From positions 8,988,758 through 9,052,757 of the forward strand of contig NW_004454195.1 in NCBI RefSeq assembly GCF_000283155.1: a stretch of 64,000 nucleotides of DNA, in the 5' to 3' direction. Shown one piece after another: positions 13,663-26,170 of this stretch; within the stretch, counting starts at the first letter, position 1; each line of letters starts with the position of its first letter. Under the pieces are notes generated by a model. The model made no database searches, had not been told where the DNA came from, and saw nothing but the letters and a program-made list of their open reading frames with translations. This DNA comes from Ceratotherium simum simum (lineage: Eukaryota > Chordata > Mammalia > Perissodactyla > Rhinocerotidae). The position numbers and the translations under genes were made by a program.

Positions 13663-16600
13663 GTGGAAGATTACATTAATGAACGGTGTGGTGTGCATGC
13701 TTATGCCACAGCTTTCTGTTGGGCTAAAAACCTGGGTCCCTGGAATACTAGAGGTGTAGGTATCCTTGAGCAGTAGGGGAAAACCACGCTTTATTCTTAT
13801 AATCTAAAAATATCTAGAACTTGGGCATTAAATCGTTTCAAAAATGGTGCCCCACACTTAGTCAAATACAGGCAATTCAACTTGGGGAATTATTTTTTGT
13901 AAATGAGGTTCTCTGGGTAGTCTGACTTCAGTTTTATCAGCTGCCCACATGCCATTGTTTAGTGTGGTTCAAGTATTGGGAAATCATCAGTCATCGTTCA
14001 GGGTCCACCTTTAATAGACTCTAGCTAGCGAACTTAGCAAACTGGACACTTTTAAGTACCAAGCTTGGAAATTAAAGCCGGCACCTCCTGCCAAAATGCA
14101 TTGTCTCATCATTAGAATGATTTCTAGGGCCTGTTTAATGTGAATGCCCCCAGAAATTCCCACTGACTTGGCCATTTCAGGTCGAGACTGTATTTCAGAG
14201 TCACTTACCAAAAAGATTCCACCAATGTCGTGGCCTCAATATTTATCAGTTAACTCTGGTTCTGGAAGTTATCTCAGCTGGCCCACCAATTAAATCATGT
14301 CACCCTCTACCTGAGATGAAATGCTTACAAACTCACTCCTAACTCCACTCTCTACCCCAAGTCAATCCAAGAAACGACCTGGAATGGAGAGAAAGGTGGC
14401 TGAGAGAAGGAAAAACATGGGTAAAATTTGAGAATACAGTGAAAATCAGCTAGTTTTAAATGGTGGGGGTGGAAACATGTCCCCTCAGTATTGTTCCACT
14501 TTATAAATCTCAGAAGGAGCTCATTCTCTGCCTGGAGGAAGACTTTGCCTTCTTCTGTGGTTAGACCGACCATGCTGAATAGATCAATTCATGTCAAAGA
14601 GAATCCACTTTTGCTTGTTTATACCATCACTAAGTTGCAACTCCCACCTTATTTACTCTTAGCAGAATCTTGGCTTGACCTCTCATTTTGTTTTGTGTCC
14701 TTCAAGGGAGCATTAGGCACCAGAAAAGCCCACTTGGCATATGTTTTTAAGCACTCAGGATTATTAATACTTAGTGCATCATGGAATTGATTTGTGTACC
14801 AAATATTTAGCGTGTGCCTATCAAGCATGTATCAGGCACGGTGCCACAGTATTAGGGTGGGGGGAAAGAGGCATATGCTTGCCCTTGGGAATCTTTGAGT
14901 CTAGAGGTTGATAGATTCTGTTTTCTGTGTTCCTCTACTTGTGTTTCTGAAACTGTGAACAGCCAAGTGATATTTAGTAAGCATCCATTTTTCCAGAAAA
15001 ACTTTGGAAGGGTGAAATAACATGGTGAGGGAGATGAGAAAAACAGGCAGGGGTAGGGGTAGAAATGGGGGAGATATTCTTATAAAGGAACCACACACAT
15101 ATATGTTATATAGCTCTGTATTTGTACCTATGAATCATCTCATTTAACCAGGTATTATAATGGCAACTAGAAGAGTGTTTACTTAAATGAGATAGTCCAT
15201 ATAGAGCACGAGCAAGCAATAAGGGCCTCATAGATATTAGCTATTATTCCTACTTCTTGTTGTTAATACATAGTAGGCACTAAATAAAGGTTTGTTAAAT
15301 AAGTAGATAGCTGATTAAATTAAGTGCTGGAATTTAAGCCTGTACATAAACTGAGTATATCTATATGAATAGAGGGCCTTACATAGTATGAGTAAGAGCA
15401 AGATTTTCATGCTATATTCTGACAAAAATGATCTGAAATCTTAGCTTAACCACATAGGCTTCAAGAATGTTTCTCTGCCCAACATCACCCTCCATTTAAA
15501 AAGAAATGACAGCAGCATCTCCATGGTACTGCTGGCGGGAAGAGCCGTGGGAATGTGTGCTTTTGTTTCACTCTGGAGGGGAGAGGTGATAAGAGGAAAG
15601 GGACCAAAGAGGAATGAAGTGGTGATGGTGGTAATGGATTTGGAGGCCAGGGTTGTGGTGGTGGGTGTGGGGAACCAGGACCAGGATGAGGGTGTGAGCC
15701 TGTGAAGATAGTGCTAAGACACAGACACTTCGGTGACTTCCCTGGACTGTCTCCTATTGCCAGCCCTGTCCTTTTTTTGAAGTGCCAAGACCAGAACTAG
15801 TTTCTTGCTTTAGGGGCATAATGCTCCAAATGGTTGCAAATAGCTTTCAGACTCAAAACTCCAATGCCGTCCACTCAGGAGGAGAACTAGTTGCCTTGTT
15901 TCTCCATAACCATGAGCTGATCAACATGGCAGGTAGGCAAGAATGGCCTCCGTTGTCTCTGATTTCTGCATTGGTTTGAAGCAAGCTTCAGCAGTTCTGT
16001 GGGGCGCTAGGTACTGAAGGTCTGCACATGTGACTAGATGCACACAGCAGGGCTGACTCAGCCAGCTTATCAGAGGGAACTGTGGCCATCCATATGTCAG
16101 ACCAGGCAATTCAGGTAAATGAATCCATGGAATCTTCTAGAGTCACCCAAATTCACCAGGTAATTATGTAACGTGATACAGCTTGCTTACTAGCTGGGTG
16201 CACATAGCCTCAAGAAGGTGAAATACTTTCAGTGAATGATTCCTGAGAGCACAGAAGTGTTGATCATGTAGGATCAGAAGATCCTCACTCAAGGTTGGCC
16301 TCCCAAGAAAATAAGATATAAGGATTCAGGTAATGAGCTCAAACCAGACAACCGAATGGTGGGTGTGACATTAGACAACTAGGGGAATGTAAGAGGAGAA
16401 GTTTGGGAAGAGAGAGGACAGTGTAATCTTCTAGGAGTAAAATTTATTACTGAACATTAAAAAAAAATCTGCAAGCTAAAGTTGAGAGTCATTTTGTTTA
16501 TACCCTAAATCCTGCAATGTCCTTTTCTTTAATTTGTTTATACAAGTTTTAGGAGCCAGTTACATTTTTAGCATACAATCTACATTCACTCCCAGAGTGC

Positions 16601-17623
16601 TGCCCCTAAGACAATCCTTCAGATATTTATTTCCTCAAGGCTCTGGAAACAGGGATAAAAGGCATATTTTAAAAAGTGGGTGTGTATGTGCAAAATATGT
16701 TTGTTTTAAAGAGATCTTAAATGCTGTAGAAATAATTAGCCATGTGCACGAACCAAAATAATTAATACCAAATGGTGCAATATCCTTTTTGAATCCTGTT
16801 TCAAAACAGAACTTGAATGAAACATTAAGTTCTGTCTCCTCTCTTTTCTCTCCCGTTACTCTTGGTTTTATAGTAATCACTATTACCCTCTTGGCTATGA
16901 ATTTAATGTCCCTGTATAGAGCCATTCTACTAACATTCTTTTTGCCTTTCAGACTCTCTATGTCTTTGGGTATTACACTGCTTGTGTTCCATAGGGGGCC
17001 AGAATTTCGGGAAGGACTCAGATGATGTGTTGGGATGATGGAGACAGACAGGTCTGTGTGTGTGTGTGAGGTGGGTGGGTGTGGTCTCCACTGTATCTCT
17101 TCAAATGTAAATTTGCTAGATCGTCTTGCTAATAATGATTGGCATTACCTTGCATTACTTGTCACCAAGTATGTTACTATCAGAGGAGTTTGAGATTGGC
17201 TAAAGAGCTCCCATGAATGAGCCCTAGCCTTAAAAAACCAGTTGAAAGGGAACAAACCACAGGAACAGTTTTCCAAGAGGTTTGCTTCCCTTAAATTGAA
17301 ACATAATCATGTTCCCTGGCTTTCAGGGCACTTGTACAAAGCCCATCTGTTTATTCAAGCATTTGCTTGATGATGTGGGAGGCTCAGCCAGTGTAATCCC
17401 AGGCATGAGATTTTCTAACGCTGAATGTGTTATTCAGGCACATTATTTCCCATTGACATATGTAAATTTAAAATAAAAGAGAATCAATAATGCAAATTTA
17501 TCCATCGAAGCTAGGGGCTGGAAAACACACTTCAGATGTCACCTAGTATATCCATTCCCCTACTTTAAAGCAGGATTATAAAACTGTTCTCTTTAAAGTC
17601 ATCTATTGTCGTACAGTTTAATC
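13663..17623. other. Intronic sequence, few repeats
   Basis: L2-like pieces may lie near 14790-14905 and 15130-15320 (ACATAGTAGGCACTAAATAAA). A short TG run lies at 17056-17068. No gene is recognised. Confidence 0.4.
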
Positions 17624-17708
17624 CAGTGGTCATTAACCCAGATTCTGAGTATCTTTTAGAAGCTCGCCAGTGCTTCTAATGTTTGGCATGGATTGAGAAC
17701 CACTGGTC
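17624..17708. repeat. Internally deleted hAT-Charlie (MER5-like) element
   Basis: Short inverted ends, CCAGTGGT at the left and GAGAACCACTGG at the right, with a shortened middle. Confidence 0.5.
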
Positions 17709-17795
17709 TAATCCAATGGTCTTTCTTAGTTCACATCTTTCTGAAATTCTGTGCTACATTTAATATAGTTGATGTCTTAGTTTTCTTCCACCTTC

Positions 17796-18065
17796 AGCCC
17801 TGAGCTAACATCCATGCTAATCCTCCTCTTTTTGCTGAGGAAGACCGGCTCTGAGCTAACATCTATTGCCAATCCTCCTCCTTTTTTCCCCCAAAGCCCC
17901 AGTAGATAGTTGTGTGTCATAGTTGCACATCCTTCTAATTGCTGTATGTGGGACGCGGCCTCAGCATGGCCGGAGAAGCGGTGCGTTGGTGCGCGCCCGG
18001 GATCCGAACCGGGGCTGTCAGCAGCGGAGCGCGAGCACTTAACCGCTAAGCCACGGGGCCGGCCC
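17796..18065 (-). repeat. ERE SINE, long form
   Basis: Reversed ERE with the CCCCAGTAGATAGTTGTGTG segment and a GGATCCGAACC box, ending in CACGGGGCCGGCCC. A perfect 12-bp target-site duplication, TCTTCCACCTTC, lies at 17784-17795 and 18066-18077. Confidence 0.96.
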
Positions 18066-18077
18066 TCTTCCACCTTC

Positions 18078-19882
18078 TTGACTACTTTTTCTCTCTTTAA
18101 CCAAAGTTAGATGTTTGCCTTTCTCCCTTTTTACTGCCCTGCTTGGGTATCTCTCCCAGCCTCGACTTCCCTCCTGGGGTATTGGTACTGCTTCTGAAAT
18201 CCTGGTCCCCTCACCTGCTCTCCATCTCCCAGATGTGAACCATGTAAAACTAAACGAATCTTAAACTTCATTATCCTCTCCTCCTCTAGAATAACATCCT
18301 TTCCATTTTATTCATCTGATAACAGTTGTACCATTCTTATTCCCACTTGAGCAGTCTGATTCCTTTGGCTTAATTCAGCTTAATTCAGTCATTCATTTAA
18401 CCTTGCTAATTCTTCTTATCTGTCTCTCTTCCACACTCACTGTGGCTGCTTTAGTCCGGACTCTAGGAACCTGAGCTGATTTGATGACAGCCTTCTGCAT
18501 AGGGAGACGAGGCGTGGAAGGAAAAGTGCAATGGAGTAGGAGTTGGAGAGACTGAATTCTGGTCCTGATTCTGCATTTAATTAAAACACACTACAAAGCT
18601 CTATGACCTTAATAATACCCATCACCTCTCCAGGCCTCAGTTTTACCACCTATAGAATAAGAAGTTGTATTTTATAAATGGAATAACTAGAAATAAATAT
18701 GACTCTTTGTGGAATTTGTATAAATTCCATACAGATTTGGGTTTCTTGGCCTTAGGCTAAAACTAGCATTTGAGAACGCTGATGAAAAAGATAAAAAAAG
18801 ATGATCTTACAGTCCATTTAACTATCACATTCAACCCTCTATATTGGTTTATTCCATGATTCCTGCTCTCTCAATCTAGACCTCCAGAATATCAACACTA
18901 TATACATGAGAGTTTGTGGTTTTTTTAGTGTTTTTCCTGAATACAGTCAAAATTTTGTTTATTCGAGATTTGTCTTCCTAAAAATGTTTGACAGATACCT
19001 AATTTGGAAATTAACTTTCTGTCTTTGAGCTACTGTTAGAAGAGAAACCTGATCTGAAAAAAGTTTGTACGCAATTAATATGCTGGGATTTTTAAAAAAT
19101 CAGATAATCCAGGGTGATCTGTATAAAACGCTTTCTCTCAAAGAATGTCAAGCAGCTTTCCTGTATCGTCTCATTCAACCTTATGATTCTTTATTTTCAG
19201 GACAGTTCACATTGCTCTTGGCAGCTTACAAAATGAGAAACTGAGGTATTGTAATTTAATCCACCTCTCGGCCAAGGAAAGTTGAAAAACCCTATGGGAA
19301 AATACCAACAATTATTTGAGCCCTGACTATAGATTCTGAAAAATGTATTCCTTGAAGGGCAAAATGTGTTACTATTCCCAGAACACTGCCAACAGCAAAG
19401 AGATTATGCTCAGAATTAAATACAGCCCTGTTTCATTTCACCTTTGCTTTGAAACCCAATGAGAGAGAGCAGTGGAGCCTTCTTTCCACTCAAGGCCAAA
19501 TTAGGTCAGAAAAACTTTGACGTCAACCTTCTAAGTGATGGGATGAGCAGGGGCGAGGTAGGAAATCCATGGCCTGTGTAATTGTTTAGTCCCTGACGGT
19601 TTTGTCCGGAGTGCTGGATGTACTTTGCATACTGCAGGCCGGAAATGTAGGAGGGAGAGAGCCACTTCTTGGTTGTTTCCCATGTGTCCAGAGATAAGAA
19701 ATCCAGGCATTGGCTTTATCTGCTGTGTAAGTCGCACAGATGTTGTAAGCAAGAGGAGCATTCGAGGCAGCTTGCCTAAATTACTTATTTGGTGTGTTAA
19801 TGACTTCAGAGCTCTCAGGTGGATAAATGAAGAGTGGTCACAAGGAAGGGATGAGCCCCATCAATGGCTCCCCAGAGACAGC
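18078..19882. other. Intronic sequence with one MIR
   Basis: A plus-strand MIR lies at about 18515-18665 (AGACTGAATTCTGGTCCTGA, then CCTCAGTTTTACCACC). The rest is not recognised. Confidence 0.5.
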
Positions 19883-19897
19883 CCTTCATCTGCTATT

Positions 19898-20151
19898 TTA
19901 TTTTATTTATTTATTTTTTTGGTGAGGAAGATTGGCCCTGAGCTAAATCTGCTGCCAATCTTCCTCTTTCTTTTGCTTGAGGAAGATTGTTCCTTTGCTA
20001 ACATCTGTGCCAGTCTTCCTCTATTTTGCATGTGGGACACCAGCACAGCATGGCTTGATGAGTGGTGTGTAGGTGTGCACCCGGGATCCGAACCCGCAAA
20101 CCACAGGCCACCGGAGAGCTCGAGCTTAACCACTATGCCACTGGGCCAACT
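19898..20151 (-). repeat. ERE SINE
   Basis: Reversed ERE (GTGAGGAAGATTGGCCCTGA, CAGCATGGCTTGATGAGTGG, GGGATCCGAACCC). A 15-bp target-site duplication, CCTTCATCTGCTATT, lies at 19883-19897 and 20152-20166. Confidence 0.96.
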
Positions 20152-20166
20152 CCTTCATCTGCTATT

Positions 20167-21350
20167 CTTAAGAGGTGGTGGTTGGGGCTAGGGGTGTTTG
20201 TGGTTATAGGAGAAGGCAAGAGGAGGCAGCTCAAGTTGGCCAGTCTAAAGGATGGGTGAGAATTCACGGAGCAGAAAGGAAGAAGGTATGTGTTTCTCAT
20301 GGATGAGGCTTCTCTTCCCCACTAAGCTCATCCATCAGGGTCGAAACTGCTCTTTTTTGTTTCTTAACTTAGAAGAGCCTGCTAGGAAAGTGGCAGATGA
20401 GTCACCTGTCACTAAGAGTAGGTGTTCTTAGCACTGAGGAAAATGGAAGGTGGCAGTGAATTACCACTGAGGTTTCCATACGATTGAATTACCATTACTT
20501 AGCGCCCCTGACTGCGGTGCTCAGTGCACGAGGTCATGAGGAAGTGCAGTAGCCTGCTTGGGCGACAACTGGGTTCTGCTCTCAGCAAAATGAGGGAGGC
20601 CTGGACCAGTCCAAGGGAAGAGGCTGTGGACCTTCCTTCTATTTTATGCAGCGAGTTAGAGGCAGTTAAACTGCCCCCAAAGGGCAGGGGTCCCACTCCA
20701 CGTGACAGAGGTCTTCATAATGAAAATAAATGCCTCTCCACCAAGAGAGGGAGAAAAGGAAAAATGTGCACAGTGGGATTTGGAGACTCGGAGTGTGCTA
20801 AAGTCCAACGTTGTACAGGACACAGGAGCGTGTGGCTGGCAGGGCCTGGTGGCAGAGTCTCCAGTTATGTTTCAGCTTAGCTTAGTTATGAAGAAATAAT
20901 TTATGTCTTCAGTTATGTTCTGTGCTCCTGACTGTAAGATGTAACCTGGGTACCGTGGCCACTGCTGCACAGAGCTTCCTACTTATCAGAGAACGGGGCC
21001 GGGGTGAAGGGGACGTGGGGCTGACATTTGTGAGGAGTGTATCTTGTTCCTGTCACAAATTGGAGTTATAGCCCAGAGGACATCAGGCACCAGCCGGCCC
21101 TTCCTCTTGATCTAGATAATGGCCTCTGAACCACTCGGGGCTCCTTTCGGAGCTCCGCCCCCTTAAATCAGAGTCAAAAGACTCGATTTTGTTTTCTGGG
21201 AAGGCCTGGTTCAATAAAAGCGTATTCCCTGTGGGCCGACAAATAAAATTGGAGCTCAGTGCATTCATAGAGTGGCCTGGAACTTGGTATTTCATTTGTG
21301 TTTTTCTGTAGCAGGAACATTTGTAGGCTTTGAAAACAAAGAGCTCCTGG
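20167..21350. other. Intronic sequence without recognised features
   Basis: GC content is somewhat higher than in neighbouring intron. A 118-codon open frame at 20524-20880 has no family resemblance and is not called. Confidence 0.4.
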
Positions 21351-21354
21351 CTTT

Positions 21355-21455
21355 ATTGTGGAGTGCCTACTGTGTGTCAGGCCCTGACCTCAGTACTGGG
21401 GTGGGGGGCGCATAAATGAACCTGTCCCTCCCTCAGGGAGCTTAGGGTCTAGTGT
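21355..21455 (+). repeat. L2 LINE fragment
   Basis: GTGCCTACTGTGTGTCAGGC, then CTCAGGGAGCTTAGGGTCTA, as in the L2 3' region. Confidence 0.65.
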
Positions 21456-21600
21456 GGTGATTCTCAACCTTAGCTGAAATTCCGGGTGCCTGGTCCCAGC
21501 CTCAGCTTGATGACAGGTTGGTTTCAGGTGTGGCCTGACCAGCAGGACTTTTTAAAATCTGCCCAGGTGATTCTAACAGGCTGCCAAGGTTGAAAACGAA
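21456..21600 (+). repeat. hAT-Charlie MER5A-like DNA transposon
   Basis: GATTCTCAACCTTAGCTGAA at the left and CAGGTGATTCTAACAGGCTG then CCAAGGTTGAAAAC at the right. Confidence 0.6.
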
Positions 21601-21675
21601 GGGTCTAGTGTAATAGGTTCCCAAACTTAGCTGCCCATCATAATCACCAGAGAAGTTTTTAAAAATATAGATTCC

Positions 21676-21935
21676 TGGGGGCCAGCCCGTTGGTGTAGCA
21701 GTTAAGTGCGTGCGCTCTGCTGTGGCGGCCCAGGGTTCACAGGTTCGGATCCCTGGCATGGACCGACCCTCCGCTTGTGAAGCCGTGCTGTGGCGGCATC
21801 CCATATAAAGTAGAGGAAGATGGGTTCAGATGTTAGCTCAGGGCCAGTCTTCCTCAGCAAAAAGAGGAGGATTGGTGATGGATGTTAGCTCAGGGCTGAT
21901 CTTCCTCACACACACACAACAAAATATGTATATAT
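21676..21935 (+). repeat. ERE SINE
   Basis: GGGGCCAGCCCGTTGGTGTA head, GGTTCGGATCCCTGGC box, A- and CA-rich tail. Target-site duplication ATATAGATTCC at 21665-21675 and 21936-21946. Confidence 0.95.
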
Positions 21936-22001
21936 ATATAGATTCCAGGGTCCCAGCGCAGATCTATGAGTCTTGGCAAACAGTGGGGAATGTGTATTTT
22001 T

Positions 22002-22194
22002 TTTTATTTGTTTATTTTTTGCTGAGGAAGATTCCACCTAATATCTGCTGCCAGTCTTCCTCTTTTTGTATGTGAGCTGCCACCACAGCATGGCCACTGA
22101 CAGACAAGTGGTATAGGTCCGTACCTAGGAACCAAACCCAGGCCACCAAAGCAGAACATGCCGAACTTAACCACTAGGCCACCGGGGCTGGCCC
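22002..22194 (-). repeat. ERE SINE
   Basis: Reversed ERE ending CACCGGGGCTGGCC. An 18-bp target-site duplication with one mismatch starts TGGGGA at 21984 and at 22195. Confidence 0.94.
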
Positions 22195-22240
22195 TGGGGA
22201 GTGTGTATTTTTACGGGGTCACTAGTGTTTCTGATAATCG

Positions 22241-23634
22241 ACTCGCGGAACCCTCACTGTAATGTCCTCATGCACCATCATGATCTAGAAATGTAATGCT
22301 TATACAGTCTTAATTTCTTTATTCTCATAGACAAAGCCATTTTTACTCTTTTGGATAATGGCCAATTGTGTGTGTAGTTGTTTTTAATGAGAATTTCACA
22401 ACGTTCTAAAGCTACCAACCCACCAACAGCACTCCCTGTTCTCTGAGCTCTTTTCCCCACCACGTTTCTGTCAGAGAACTTGTTCTCTGCCTTAAGATAA
22501 TCCCTTTCATGTAGAGTATTTTGTTAGACCCCCACATCTAGACGTGCCTTCCATCCTCCTCCATTACTGAAATCTGACTGTAACTTTGCCATCATGCTTC
22601 TGTGGAACCACAAACCCCTGGCCTTCAGGGCGTGCCTGGCTCTGGTCATTTCCTTTGAAGGTCTCCCACTATCCTGAGATTCGTTCTCTAGAAGCGGGGC
22701 CCCCTGTGATGCTGCCTCACATGGTCCCGGCAATGATGGGGCAGCTTGTAAATCCATGCGTTTAATGAAAACATTATCTTCCATGCTGTCCTTGAGGAGA
22801 GTTTCAAATCAGCTGTGAAATAGAAAACAAAACCTACCCACCTAAAGCATTATTCATGCCCGGGTGTTGGTGGCTGGTGTGAGCCTCCCTGGCTGGTCCC
22901 TTCTGATCTCTAGTTGAGAGCTTTCTGTGAAGTTCTCAGGAGTGAACATTTTCTATATTTTACTAAATGTGTTTATCATGGGTTCATTTTATCGTTCACC
23001 TTGGAAATGTTATTGATTGATTTAATCACTGGTTTAGTGCTGTTTTTCACCACTCCACCCACCATCCGTGAGTTAACCTCATCAAAATGGAAGCAAACTA
23101 TAGATTTTTCAAAACTATATAGAAGGGAGAAAGATCCCGATTTTTGAGACACGTCTTTATGAAAAAATAAGAGTGTATCAGACATGGAGATAAAATGTCT
23201 CAATATTGGAAGGATGCATTTTTCTACTTAACATTAAGATATTTTTTCTAATGGAAGCCTCTTTTTATTTATATTTTTATTGTAGGAAAAGTCTAACTAA
23301 CCTGTTTTAAGAAATTATCTCATACTGAAATAGAGGCCTTTTCTTCCATTTCCCAATCTAAAGTATCCTCTGTGAAAGACCATAAATGTAGTGGCCCTCA
23401 GCACACATCTGGGACTCTACGTGTAGCCTACATCATGAAATCAGGGGATGCTGACGGATTCGAGCTGGAACACTGAGACGAGGCACAGTTTCCCTTCACT
23501 CTGTTGGAATTACATTGTAAGGAAAACTTATTGATCCTACATACTTAAGAATGAAGCAGAACTTTTAAAAAAATCAATCAGGAAAAATAATAGATTTCTT
23601 AGAAAAAGAATACTAGCCAAACTCAAAGTGAAAA
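22241..23634. other. Intronic sequence without recognised features
   Basis: No gene, RNA or clear repeat is seen. Confidence 0.4.
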
Positions 23635-23644
23635 TACATTGTGG

Positions 23645-23948
23645 TGGGCCGGCCCTATGGCTTGGTGGTTAAGTGCGCACGCTCCACTACTGGCGGCCTG
23701 GGTTCGGATCCCGGGCACACACCGACACACCACTTCTCGGGCCATGCTGAGGCCACGTCCCACATGCAGCAACTAGAAGGATGTGCAACTATGACATACA
23801 ACTATCTACTGGGGCTTTGGGGGAAACAAATGAGGAGGATTGGCAATAGATGTTAGCTCAGAGCCAGTCTTCCTCAGCAAAAAGAGGAGGATTAGCACGG
23901 ATGTTAGCTCAGAGTTGATCTTCCTCACACACACACACACACACAAAG
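23645..23948 (+). repeat. ERE SINE, long form, with CA tail
   Basis: GGGCCGGCCCTATGGCTTGG head, GGATCCCGGGCACACACCGA box, and a (CA)n tail at 23926-23944. Near-perfect target-site duplication TACATTGTGG / TACGTTGTGG at 23635-23644 and 23949-23958. Confidence 0.95.
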
Positions 23949-24079
23949 TACGTTGTGGCAAATAATGAAAATACTACATATGTCAACAGAATTCTCAGAG
24001 TACTCTGACCATTTCCTTCACTTTCTCATAATCATGAAGGAAAAAGAAATGAACACGGATTTAGTTCCTACTGAATACA

Positions 24080-24255
24080 AGAAGCATTTCTTAGCTAACA
24101 TGTATTACAGGCATTCTCTGTGCTTAGGCACTGTGCTACGTGCTCAATATACGTGATCTCATTTAATGGTCCCCCTAATCCTGCCACGTAGATGTTATTT
24201 TCTCCATTTTCAGATGAGGAAGCAGAGGTTTGGGTTAAGTAACTTGCTGTGACTC
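24080..24255 (-). repeat. MIR SINE
   Basis: Reverse MIR: GGCACTGTGCTACGTGCTCA, then CATTTTCAGATGAGGAAGCA and GTTAAGTAACTTGC. Confidence 0.75.
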
Positions 24256-24527
24256 AGAGTACCAGCCCTAAACAAAGAATCTATGTCATACCTGTAAGGT
24301 ATGACATAGATTACCTCCCCAAGCCAAGGGCAACGTTCTAGCCCTTTCTTTGGGCAAGGCCAAATTCCTGACTCCACAGTGAGTATGGAAAAGAGTACCA
24401 GCCCTAAACAAAGAATCTATGTCATACCTGTAAGGTATGACATAGATTACCTCCCCAAGCCAAGGGCAACGTTCTAGCCCTTTCTTTGGGCAAGGCCAAA
24501 TTCCTGACTCCACAGTGAGTATGGAAA
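24256..24527 (+). repeat. Perfect 136-bp tandem duplication
   Basis: Bases 24256-24391 and 24392-24527 are identical as far as I can read them. Each copy holds a perfect inverted repeat: AATCTATGTCATACCT, three bases (GTA), then its exact complement (24278-24312 and 24414-24448). The duplication abuts a minus-strand MIR fragment on the left. Confidence 0.95.
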
Positions 24528-24814
24528 AAAAGGGACAGACTGGAGGCTGTTCCCCAATGGTTGAGATATTTTGAAGAAAGATTGACGACAGGAGTAACTG
24601 GATATAGGAGTTAAGTGATAGGGAGGCATCAAAGATGATGACACTCTGTTCTTATGCCTGGAGAAATGGTGCAAAGCCATTGGCACCAATATGGAACCAG
24701 AGTGGATGCTGGTTAGAGAGGGATGGACAGGTGGACAGTTCCCAACAGGCAGATGGAGCCGTGAGGCTGAAGTTCAGGAAAGAGAACATATTCGGATATT
24801 TTTGTGATGGACAT

Positions 24815-24955
24815 TGCACTTTCTCACATACATCCCCTTATTTCGTCTCACAGCAGTCTTTTGAAAATGTTACTATTATCATTCACATGTTACAGATGAG
24901 GAAACTGAGGCTCAGAGAGGTTAACTGTCTTCCGAGGCCACAGTGCTAGTAAAGA
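24815..24955 (-). repeat. MIR SINE fragment
   Basis: TTACAGATGAGGAAACTGAG then GCTCAGAGAGGTTAACTG. Confidence 0.8.
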
Positions 24956-24999
24956 AAATGAGCTTTGTTGTCAACAGAGCACTAACTTACTTTGTTGCA

Positions 25000-25690
25000 T
25001 TTCCATCTGTCCATTAAACATTTTATTGCCTATTTAGATTACAGTCATTCAATGCCTCCAGCAGACAGCAGCATTATTTGTTGTCTTTCATTTGCTATTA
25101 GGGCCTTAAATAAAATGGCTGGCCACTTTTTGTGCGTTTATAATGTTGTAGAGATTCTAGTTAGGGCCTGGGTATTCTAAAGAGCTTAAATAGGAAAGGG
25201 ATGGATTTAATTTGTAATGAGTAATTGTGTCTAAAGAGTGTACTGTGCTCTGTGTTCAAATAAGCCAGAAAGCTATTTATACTGCAGGAATAAACAGCAA
25301 ATAATACAAACAAACCCTAATTTAAAACATGAGCATTTGAATTTTATTTTTGAATGTAGATGTAATTGACCATTCATTCTGCAGACAAGGCTTTTCGTCC
25401 AGTTTAGGAGGAAAAAATGTATTAGCATGGATTATTTTCTAGAAGAAGACAGTTTTAGAGACTTAGTAAACTTTCTGAGCTGATAAGACTTGAAATCCCT
25501 CATTAATGGAGCTGAGGTAAGGAACTTTTTAATTAGAGCTGGTTCTATCTAACATCTTTGCTGGAATTGACTGGTGCATGTGATGCATGAAATGACCTGG
25601 GAAAGCGCTCAGGGGAGGAAAGTGTGTTTTTTTTTTTAATACAGATGAAAATATGACCTAAGTGAAGGAGGTTGGAAGGAGGGCCCTTCT
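25000..25690. other. Intronic sequence, possibly regulatory
   Basis: AT-rich, not matching any repeat I know, with several homeodomain-like TAATTA/ATTA motifs (for example near 25530). No gene is seen. Confidence 0.3.
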
Positions 25691-25699
25691 CAAGAGGTA

Positions 25700-26170
25700 A
25701 TCATAACAACAGCAGCCAGTACTTATAGGTCTTGCAATATGCCAGGCCCCGGTCTGAGTTCTTTGAATGTGTGAACTCACAGGTCTATGGGGTAAGTACT
25801 GGTCTTATTCCCACCTTAGAGATAAGGAAACTGAGGCACAGCTGGTGGTTGAAGGAGCCAGAGTTCCAACTCCGGTAGTTAGGATTCCAAGCCTCAATTC
25901 CACAACAGGAGTCTGTTTGATGCTTGAAAGCAGTTCACTGCTAGAGGGCACTTTTTTGAGGTACCCCAGCCTGTATGCTAGGCACTGGCTGTATTGTCCC
26001 ATGCAATTCCATAACAACCCCATGAGACAGGGCTTATTATTATCTCCATTTTCTTAAAGAGGAAATCAAAGCTTAGAAAGTTGAATAACTTCCCGAAAGT
26101 CACCAGTTACCAAAGGCCAAAAGCCAGAAGTCTAGCCCAGGTCTGTGTGACACCAAAGTCAACGCTGTGT
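25700..26170 (-). repeat. Two adjacent MIR SINEs
   Basis: The first (about 25700-25915) has TATGCCAGGCCCCGGTCTGA and GATAAGGAAACTGAGGCACA. The second (about 25970-26170) has TATGCTAGGCACTGG and CCATTTTCTTAAAGAGG. Both lie on the minus strand. Confidence 0.7.

Larger units (their letters stand above)
21610..22240. repeat. hAT-Charlie-like element split by two EREs
   Basis: Pieces at 21610-21675, about 21947-22001 and 22213-22240 read together as one MER5/MER20-like element (CATAATCACCAGAGAAGTTT, ATTCCAGGGTCCCAGC, TTTCTGATAATC), interrupted by the two EREs listed next. Confidence 0.55.

Noticed and set aside
13306..13776. 156-codon plus-strand frame
   Set aside because: Lies almost entirely in a dispersed SINE; the protein is a translation of repeat sequence.
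19625..20191. 188-codon plus-strand frame
   Set aside because: Its second half is reversed ERE sequence, and the first half resembles no known protein.
23926..23944. Short CA repeats considered as a CRISPR-like or satellite array
   Set aside because: Simple SINE-tail microsatellite; no spacers or regular array anywhere in the window.
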